Assembly (NCBI GenBank): GCA_012027055.1
Contig: VEPF01000237.1
Location: forward strand, 1 to 9,739
Direction: 5' to 3'
From: Gemmatimonadota bacterium
GTDB taxonomy: Bacteria; Gemmatimonadota; Gemmatimonadetes; Longimicrobiales; RSA9
DNA length: 9,739 nucleotides
This document shows positions 1-5,263 of the stretch, in pieces. The position numbers were made by a program, and so were the translations under genes. The notes beneath the pieces were generated by a model that searched no databases, was not told the origin of the DNA, and was given only the letters and a program-made list of their open reading frames with translations. Within the stretch, counting starts at the first letter, position 1. Every line of letters starts with the position of its first letter.

Positions 1-810
1 GCCGGTGATGGCGAGCCAGTCCTGTACCAGGTACGGGTACGGCAGCTCCTTGGCCAGCCGCTCGTGTACTTCGCTCACCCGCCACGGGTCCGCCACGTTC
101 ACCGCCAGCCCGCTCACCGTGTCGGCCGGCATGCCCAGCAGGTCCTGCACCGGTCCCAGCTCGGCATACAGGTTCTTGTCGTCGTATTCATACATGCCGG
201 TACGGAATGTCCCCGTCACCACGAACTGCCGCATCCGGGGGATCAGCCCGGTGGCCGTGACCGCGATGTTCTCGGATGTGACCGCGACGATGGTATCGCC
301 TTCGATGACGCCCATCCGTTCCGCGAGGCGGTAGCCGACGAGCACGCCGGGAAGGCCGCCGGTGGTAGTGGCGAGGCGGTATTCTCCAGCGCGGATCTGC
401 CTCTCGAGGGTGGTGAGTGGGGTCGGCGAGGCGGCGGGATCGATGCCGTAGAGGGTTCCGGGCTGCCCGTAAAGGCTGCCCGTGGACTGTACCGAGATCA
501 GGACGGCGGACATCATGAACGGCTCGGCGGCGACGACGCCCGGGACCTGCCGCACGCGAGCCAGCACCTTCTGCCAGTCGCCGAGCCGGAAGCCGAAGCT
601 CTGCTCGAAGACGTAGATGTGGGGGGTGCTGCCGAGGATCTTGGCCTGGAGGTCGCGCGAGAGCCCGGTCATGACTGCGATGACGATCATGAGGGCCATG
701 ACGCCGACCGCCACCCCGCCGACGGCGATGAGGGTGATCAGGGACAGGAATCGGCCCTGGCGCCGGGAGGCGAGGTAACGGCGAGCGACGAACCAGTCGA
801 GGCGCTTCAC
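1..810 (-). CDS. LolC/LolE-family lipoprotein-releasing ABC transporter permease (3' end outside window)
   Basis: This is the N-terminal 270 residues of an inner-membrane permease, open to the window edge. The start is GTG at 810, whose bases overlap the lysS stop (GTGA), implying translational coupling; no strong ribosome binding site is seen. The protein begins VKRLDWFVARRYLASRR. One long hydrophobic segment follows at about residues 22-46 (SLITLIAVGGVAVGVMALM and on), then VMTGLSRDLQAKILGSTPHI, typical of the LolC/LolE/FtsX-like family. The rest (about 50-270) is the periplasmic MacB-type core domain. The C-terminal three membrane helices expected for the family would lie beyond position 1. 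Family knowledge: with a LolD ATPase such permeases extract lipoproteins from the inner membrane for transfer to LolA. LolC and LolE cannot be told apart here, and a single-permease system is possible. Confidence 0.88.
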   Translation of the reverse strand, partial: MKRLDWFVARRYLASRRQGRFLSLITLIAVGGVAVGVMALMIVIAVMTGLSRDLQAKILGSTPHIYVFEQSFGFRLGDWQKVLARVRQVPGVVAAEPFMMSAVLISVQSTGSLYGQPGTLYGIDPAASPTPLTTLERQIRAGEYRLATTTGGLPGVLVGYRLAERMGVIEGDTIVAVTSENIAVTATGLIPRMRQFVVTGTFRTGMYEYDDKNLYAELGPVQDLLGMPADTVSGLAVNVADPWRVSEVHERLAKELPYPYLVQDWLAITG

Positions 811-2351
811 TCGCCCGCCTGTGCCGGTCTCATAGTCGGGAACAGGATCACGTCGCGGATCGAGGGCTGATCGGTCAGGAGCATCACCAGCCGGTCGATG
901 CCGATGCCCACGCCGCCGGTGGGCGGCATGCCGTACTCCAGGGCGCGCAGGTAGTCCTCGTCGAGTTGCTGCGCCTCCTCGTCGCCGCCCGCGCGCAGCA
1001 CCATCTGCGCCTCGAAGCGCTGGCGCTGGTCGAAGGGGTCATTCAGCTCGCTGAACGCGTTGGCGATTTCGCGCCCGGCCACGAACAGCTCGAAGCGTTC
1101 CACCAGGGTCGCATCACCACGCTTGGGCTTGGCCAGCGGGGACAGCTCGCGCGGATAATCGGTGACGAACACCGGCTGGATCAGGTGCGGCTCGCCCAGG
1201 GTCTTGCAGAGCTCGTCAAGCAAGTGTGGGCGGTTGAGGGCATCGGCATCGGGCACGCCCGCCGCCCGGGCCTGCTCCCGCAGGGCCTGGTCGCTCAGCT
1301 GATCCGTGTCCAGCTGGCCGTGCTCGCGCAGCGCGCCCAGGAAGCTGATCCGCCGGAACGGAGGCGTGAAGTCGATGCTGTGTTCCTGGAACTGCGCCCG
1401 GCGTCCTGCGCCGAGCACCTCCGTCATGGCGGCGCCCAGCAGCTCTTCCACCAGGCGCATCATGTCTTCGTAGTCCGCGAACGCCTGGTAGAACTCCAGC
1501 ATCGTGAACTCGGGGTTGTGGGTCCGGTCGATGCCCTCGTTGCGGAAGTCCTTGCTGATCTCGTACACCCGTTCCATGCCGCCCACGATCAGCCGCTTCA
1601 GGTACAGCTCGTCCGCGATGCGCAGGAAGAGCTGCATGTCCAGGGCGTTGTGGTGGGTCACGAAAGGCCGGGCGGAGGCTCCGCCGTAAAGCGGCTGGAG
1701 CACCGGTGTCTCCACCTCTATGAAGCCCTGGGCATCGAGCACGCGGCGCAGGGCGCTGGTAAGCCGGGCGCGGGCCACGAACACCTGGCGGACTTCGGGG
1801 TGGACGGCCAGGTCGGCGTAGCGCTGCCGGTAGCGCTGCTCCACATCGGCGAAGTCGCCGTGCACGCGGCGTGTGCCCGCATCCTCATCGACCTCTTCCT
1901 TGGCGAACGGGAGCGGCCGGACGGCCTTGGCGAGTAGCTGGAAGGCGCTGACCCGGAGTGTGACCTCGCCCATCCGCGTCCGGAACAGGGGTCCGCTCGC
2001 GCCGACCCAGTCGCCCACGTCCAGCAATGCCAGGATGCGAAACGCCTCCGGTCCCAGCTCGACCTGCCGGAAGTAGAGCTGCAGCCGCCCGCTCCGGTCC
2101 GCCAGGTCGGCGAAGAGCGTCTTGCCGTGGGCCCGCAGCGACACCAGCCGTCCCGCCACCTGCACCCGTGGCCCGGCCCCGTCCGGTTGCAGCGTCCCCT
2201 GCGCCTCGGCAGCCTCGAAAGCCTGGCGCGCCGCTACCGTGGCATGATCCACCGGGAAACGGTAGGCGTAGCTCTCGACCCCCAGCTCGCGCAGCGCGGC
2301 GAGCTTGCGCAGGCGGTCCTCGATGGGCTGGCTGCGTCTCTCCTCCATCAT
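807..2351 (-). CDS. lysS: lysine--tRNA ligase, class II
   Basis: Cytoplasmic class II lysyl-tRNA synthetase of 514 aa that charges tRNA-Lys using ATP. An N-terminal OB-fold anticodon-binding domain spans about residues 63-145. The catalytic core carries motif 1 (GFIEVETPVLQP, about 209-220), motif 2 (FRNEGIDRTHNPEFTMLEFY, about 269-288) and motif 3 (GMPPTGGVGIGIDRLVM, about 474-490). HHNALDMQLFLRIADELYLKR and HLIQPVFVTDYPRELSPLAK are also typical. The open frame extends upstream into prfB, but the start is set by tandem ATGs at 2351 and 2348 just after GGAGGG (2352-2357). The second ATG has the better, though still short, spacing (4 nt). It lies 14 nt after the prfB stop, and its own TGA is shared with the permease start. 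Between the OB fold and the core (about 148-166) it is about 13 residues longer than E. coli LysS as recalled, and acidic. Confidence 0.97.
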   Translation of the reverse strand: MMEERRSQPIEDRLRKLAALRELGVESYAYRFPVDHATVAARQAFEAAEAQGTLQPDGAGPRVQVAGRLVSLRAHGKTLFADLADRSGRLQLYFRQVELGPEAFRILALLDVGDWVGASGPLFRTRMGEVTLRVSAFQLLAKAVRPLPFAKEEVDEDAGTRRVHGDFADVEQRYRQRYADLAVHPEVRQVFVARARLTSALRRVLDAQGFIEVETPVLQPLYGGASARPFVTHHNALDMQLFLRIADELYLKRLIVGGMERVYEISKDFRNEGIDRTHNPEFTMLEFYQAFADYEDMMRLVEELLGAAMTEVLGAGRRAQFQEHSIDFTPPFRRISFLGALREHGQLDTDQLSDQALREQARAAGVPDADALNRPHLLDELCKTLGEPHLIQPVFVTDYPRELSPLAKPKRGDATLVERFELFVAGREIANAFSELNDPFDQRQRFEAQMVLRAGGDEEAQQLDEDYLRALEYGMPPTGGVGIGIDRLVMLLTDQPSIRDVILFPTMRPAQAGE

Positions 2352-2365
2352 CCCTCCACCGCGCC

Positions 2366-3473
2366 TCAGCCGACGCGGGCGCCGAATTCCTTCAGGTAGG
2401 CCTCGATGAGCGGGTCGAGGTCCCCGTCCATCACCCGCTGCACATCCCCGATCTTCAGCTCTGTGCGGTGGTCCGTCACCAGCGTGTACGGCTGGAAAAC
2501 GTAGGACCGGATCTGGTTGCCCCACGCGATGTCGGTCTTCGTGGCTTCCACCTTCTGCCGCTCAGCCTCCCGCAACTCGAGTTCCCGCTGGTACAGGGCC
2601 GCGCGCAACATCTTCATGGCCGTGGCCTTGTTCTGGAACTGGCTGCGCTCGTTCTGGCACGCCACCACGATCCCGGTCGGCTCGTGCGTGATGCGCACCG
2701 CCGAGCTGGTCTTGTTGACGTGCTGCCCGCCCGCGCCGGAAGAACGGTACACGTCCACCCGCAGGTCCTTCTCGTCGATCTCGATATCGATGGTGTCGTC
2801 CACCTCCGGATACACGAAGACGCTCGCGAAGGAGGTGTGCCGGCGGCTCTGCGCGTCGAAGGGCGAGATCCGCACCAGCCGGTGCACGCCCTTCTCCGCC
2901 TTCAGGTAGCCATAGGCGTATTCGCCCCTGATCTCCAGCGTGGCATCCTTGATACCGGCTTCTTCGCCCGGCTGCCGATCCAGCACCGTCACCTGGTAGC
3001 CGCGCCGTTCCGCCCAGCGCGAGTACATCCGCATCAGCATCTCGGCCCAGTCCTGAGACTCGGTACCGCCCGCCCCGGGATGGATGGTGAGCAGCGCGTC
3101 ACGATGGTCGTCGGCCCCGCGCAACATGGTCTTCAGCTCGAACTGCTCGACCGCCTGCTCCAGGCGGTCGACCTCCCGCGCCCACTCCGCCTCCAGCGCG
3201 GGATCAGGGTCCTCCGCGAGCAGCTGCTGCAGCTCCGCCAGCTCCCGGGAACGGGCGCTCAGCTCCTCGACCGGCGCGGCCCAGCCCTTCAGTTCGTTGG
3301 CTTCGGCGATTACTTCGCGGGCCGCGTCCGGCGCGTCCCAGAAACCGGGCGCGCTCATGCGCGCCTCCAGCTCGCCTATGCGCAGGCGCTTGGCGGGAAC
3401 GTCAAAGGAAGCCTCCGAGCGCTCGCACGCGCTCCGCGGCCGACTCGAGCCGCTCGGTGGTTTCGTGGTTCAT
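2366..3473 (-). CDS. prfB: peptide chain release factor 2 (RF2), expressed by programmed +1 frameshift
   Basis: RF2 recognises UGA/UAA stop codons and releases the peptide on the ribosome. The gene is split in frame: 23 codons from ATG at 3473 (MNHETTERLESAAERVRALG, then GFL) reach an in-frame TGA at 3402-3404. Skipping base 3404 then gives DVPAKRLRIGELEARMSAPG and the main frame down to 2366, 368 aa in all, close to E. coli RF2 (365). Landmarks are the SPF stop-recognition motif (about residues 203-205) and the catalytic GGQ (about 248-250, in SSGAGGQHVNKTSSAVRI), preceded by an N-terminal coiled-coil region. GGAG at 3481-3484 lies 7 nt before the start. A naive call would start at ATG 3358 and lose the first 38 residues. 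The serine in YRSSGAGGQ sits where E. coli strains have Thr, Ala or Ser (residue 246). lysS follows after 14 nt. Confidence 0.97.
3401..3416 (-). promoter_or_regulatory. prfB programmed +1 ribosomal frameshift site
   Basis: Read on the minus strand the site is GGAGGCTTCCTTTGAC. It has an internal Shine-Dalgarno-like GGAGG (3412-3416), then 4 nt, the slippery CTT codon (3405-3407), and an in-frame TGA (3402-3404) followed by C, a weak stop context. This matches the established E. coli autoregulatory design (AGGGGG, UAU, CUU, UGA C). When RF2 is scarce the ribosome pauses at UGA, slips from CUU to UUU, and continues in the +1 frame as GAC. The spacer is 1 nt longer than in E. coli. The translated frames join exactly at the conserved position, so this is functional recoding rather than a sequencing error. 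Confidence 0.95.
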
Positions 3474-3493
3474 TCCTTCTCTCCGTAACAGAT

Positions 3494-3520
3494 GGGGCCG
3501 CCCAGCAGCTGGACGGCCCC
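3494..3520 (-). terminator. strong GC hairpin in prfB leader (terminator or attenuator-like)
   Basis: In minus-strand RNA, GGGGCCGUCCAG pairs with CUGGGCGGCCCC around a CUG triloop, giving a 12-bp stem. The only non-Watson-Crick pair is a U-G wobble that pairs only in minus-strand RNA (a C-A mismatch in the opposite RNA), which supports this orientation. It is followed by AUCUGUUACGG, a poor U-tract. It lies 54-80 nt past the stop of the zinc-ribbon gene, so it may end that operon. It is also downstream of the candidate prfB promoter and 10 nt before the GGAG ribosome binding site, so it would be in the prfB leader. A leader stability or attenuation role is an alternative. Confidence 0.6.
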
Positions 3521-3537
3521 GCGCGGCACAAGCCCCA

Positions 3538-3566
3538 AGAATACCGTATCCCCGAGTGTCGGGCAA
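3538..3566 (-). promoter_or_regulatory. candidate sigma70-type promoter for prfB-lysS-permease
   Basis: On the minus strand, TTGCCC (3561-3566) and TATTCT (3538-3543) are separated by exactly 17 nt; each matches the consensus at 4 of 6 positions. It lies in the 97-nt gap between the zinc-ribbon stop and the prfB start. The predicted transcript start near 3531 gives a leader of about 58 nt that contains the GC hairpin. Because the region is GC-rich, this AT-richer match stands out, but it is a pattern match only. Confidence 0.55.
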
Positions 3567-3574
3567 CGGCGCCC

Positions 3575-4192
3575 TCAGAACACGCGCTGCCCTCGGGCCA
3601 GGATGTCGTTCAGGGCATCCCGGAAGAAGGGTGTGCCCTTGGCCATCTCGATGCCGACCTGGGCCACGTACTCGTCCCAGCTCTTCATGATCTCATCCCG
3701 GAACTCGGAGCGGATCCGGCCGCTGGCCAGGGTCTCCTCCACTCGTTTCTTGTGGTACGCCACGATGTCGGACACCAGCGCCCGGGCGATCCGCTGGGCC
3801 CGCGCCTTCGGGTCGCGCGACCCGAACACCGGCGTGCGCGGCACCCCCGTCGGGACGCTCGGCTCCGGGGTCGGCGGCAGAGCCGTGTGCGGACGCGGTG
3901 CACCAGCCGGTGCCGGCGACTGTGGTCCGGGACCGCCCGGGCGAGGTGCTCTCCCGGCGCTCGAAGGCGCCACGGTGCCAGCCGGGCTCGGGGTGGTTGC
4001 CGGCCGGAGCGGCACGGCGGGCGGAGCGGCCGGCGTCGCGGCGAGCGGCTGCGGGCGCGGCGCCGGCTCGCTCGGGGCCGCGATGCGGAACGCGTGACCG
4101 CAGCGGGAGCATTTCGCGCGGACGCCGTCGGACGGAATCCGGGCCGGGTCCACGCGGAAGACGGTCTGGCAGTTGGGGCAGCGTATGTTCAT
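3575..4192 (-). CDS. MJ0042-type zinc-ribbon domain protein
   Basis: A 205-aa protein in three parts. Residues 1-36 form an MJ0042-type zinc ribbon: MNIRCPNCQTVFRVDPARIP followed by CSRCGHAFRI, with zinc ligands C5, C8, C28 and C31. Residues about 37-125 are a Pro/Ala-rich, probably disordered linker. Residues about 128-205 are a helical conserved-looking domain (ARALVSDIVAYHKKRVEETL, then EFRDEIMKSWDEYVAQVG). Ala/Pro linkers of this kind are common in MJ0042 proteins of Myxococcota and Gemmatimonadota, as recalled. The start at ATG 4192 is chosen because the zinc ribbon begins there and overlaps the upstream GGDEF gene's stop as ATGA; the longer open frame upstream is a shadow of that gene. 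No signal peptide or membrane segment is seen. Function is unknown; coupling to a GGDEF protein suggests a regulatory or adaptor role. Confidence 0.85.
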   Translation of the reverse strand: MNIRCPNCQTVFRVDPARIPSDGVRAKCSRCGHAFRIAAPSEPAPRPQPLAATPAAPPAVPLRPATTPSPAGTVAPSSAGRAPRPGGPGPQSPAPAGAPRPHTALPPTPEPSVPTGVPRTPVFGSRDPKARAQRIARALVSDIVAYHKKRVEETLASGRIRSEFRDEIMKSWDEYVAQVGIEMAKGTPFFRDALNDILARGQRVF

Positions 4193-5187
4193 GGCTCGCT
4201 GGAGAGCTCGAGTTCCTGGTCGCTGCTGCGGCGGCCGTAGATCGGCATGTCGTTGCGGTCGGACCGGCGGTCCACGGCGAAGACGGAGCCCGGCAGCTTC
4301 TTGGCGAAGTTCTTCATCTCGGTGGCGAGCTCGCTCACCCGCGCGGTGTGAGTGAACACCCGCTGCTGGTTGGTCACCACCCCGATCGAGAGGGTCATGA
4401 GCGGCACCCACAGGATGTTGCCGCGCCGGTCCCGGCCCAGGAAATAGCCGGCGCGGCGGTCGTCCTCGGTATACTGGTACGGCACCAGGGTGTCGAAGAC
4501 CTCGATGATCTCCTCGCAGGCGGCGTGCATGCGGTCGAGCGCGATGTTGAAGATGAAATCGTCGCCGCCGATGTGGCCAATGAAGCCTTCGGGCGAGTGC
4601 CCCTTCACCACGTCGCGCAGGATGCGCGCGAGCATGCGGATGACGCGGTCACCCTCGTTGTAGCCGTAGCGGTCGTTGAATTCCTTGAAGTGGTCGAGGT
4701 CCGCGTAGCAGACCGCGAACAGCTCGCGCCGGCGCATCCGGTCCGCGATATCGCGCTCGATCTGGATGGTACCCGGCAGCCGGGTGGTCGGATGCACGCT
4801 CACGTCGCGCTCGGCGCGGTGCAGCATCATCTGCAGCCGTAGCAGCTGCTCGCGGAGCTCCATGCCATCCGTCAGCACCTCGTCGGCACCCGCCTCGAGG
4901 GCTGCCAGCACCACGTCTGCGCGGTCAGCCGGGGCGAACGTCACGACCGGCACGATGGCGCTGAACGCATCGGTCTTCAGCTGCCGGCAGAGCGCGCGGG
5001 CGGCGGCTGCGTCCTGGGGATCGATGAGGACCCCGGCCGGATAGGTGCGGTTGACCAGGGCCAGCACGTCGCTGACCTCGACGAGCGCGAGCACGTCGAG
5101 GCCGCGCTGCGCCACGAATTCGGCGAAGCACGCGGGTGCGGCCCGTCCCGCGGCAGAAAAGTAGACGAAGAGTGGACGCGGTCCCAT
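4189..5187 (-). CDS. receiver-like/GGDEF (GGDDF) domain protein
   Basis: A soluble 332-aa two-domain protein. Residues 5-125 resemble a response-regulator receiver (GVLIDPQDA with D56 at the phosphoacceptor place, VPVVTF, AGADEVLTDG). It lacks the N-terminal acidic pair and the conserved Lys after the last strand, so it is probably a pseudo-receiver. Residues about 130-310 form a GGDEF domain, with DLDHFKEFND (D163, N171), GYNEGD (D180), and the signature GHIGGDDF (207-211), in which Asp replaces the usual fourth-position Glu. No RxxD inhibitory site precedes it (the place reads SPEG). A 25-30-residue insert (about 235-262) comes before PLMTLSIGVV; this insert and IGHIGGDDF recur in a known GGDEF subgroup, as recalled. 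It may make, bind or sense c-di-GMP; activity is unproven. ATG 5187 follows an in-frame TAG and has no clear ribosome binding site. Confidence 0.88.
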   Translation of the reverse strand: MGPRPLFVYFSAAGRAAPACFAEFVAQRGLDVLALVEVSDVLALVNRTYPAGVLIDPQDAAAARALCRQLKTDAFSAIVPVVTFAPADRADVVLAALEAGADEVLTDGMELREQLLRLQMMLHRAERDVSVHPTTRLPGTIQIERDIADRMRRRELFAVCYADLDHFKEFNDRYGYNEGDRVIRMLARILRDVVKGHSPEGFIGHIGGDDFIFNIALDRMHAACEEIIEVFDTLVPYQYTEDDRRAGYFLGRDRRGNILWVPLMTLSIGVVTNQQRVFTHTARVSELATEMKNFAKKLPGSVFAVDRRSDRNDMPIYGRRSSDQELELSSEP

Positions 5188-5227
5188 TGCACCGGGCTAA
5201 TACGAGACGTGCCGGGGAGGTGAGCCC

Positions 5228-5257
5228 AAGGTAGTGTCACCCGTCGAGGCTAGTCAA
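5228..5257 (-). promoter_or_regulatory. candidate promoter for the GGDEF/zinc-ribbon pair
   Basis: In the 76-nt gap between rnr and the GGDEF gene, the minus strand carries TTGACT (5252-5257), then 18 nt, then TACCTT (5228-5233). The -35 is 5 of 6, the -10 only 3 of 6. Predicted transcription starts near 5221, about 34 nt before the ATG. A second AT-rich hexamer-like string (GTATTA) lies closer to the start. The gap shows no hairpin-plus-U-tract terminator for rnr; a short GAGGC/GCCTC inverted repeat overlaps the -35. Confidence 0.45.
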
Positions 5258-5263
5258 ATCGCC

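Noticed and set aside
64..870. A 268-codon plus-strand open frame
   Set aside because: It is antisense to the LolC/E permease, whose translated sequence is convincing in the opposite strand.
2352..2525. N-terminal extension of lysS to 2525
   Set aside because: It overlaps the end of prfB in another frame, is Arg/Pro/Gly-rich and unlike LysRS, and a ribosome binding site precedes the ATG at 2351/2348.
3356..3358. ATG 3358 as the prfB start
   Set aside because: It would omit the conserved N-terminal 38 residues, and the frameshift site just upstream explains the break.
2027..4240. A 737-codon plus-strand open frame
   Set aside because: It lies antisense to lysS, prfB and the zinc-ribbon gene, all with clear family motifs. 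Its His/Arg/Leu-rich composition is what high GC gives in the shadow frame.
4193..4411. N-terminal extension of the zinc-ribbon protein to 4411
   Set aside because: This is a shadow of the GGDEF gene; the zinc ribbon itself starts at ATG 4192 in an ATGA overlap.
5188..5263. Intrinsic terminator for rnr
   Set aside because: Only a 5-bp inverted repeat (GAGGC/GCCTC) without a U-tract is visible, and it overlaps the candidate promoter.
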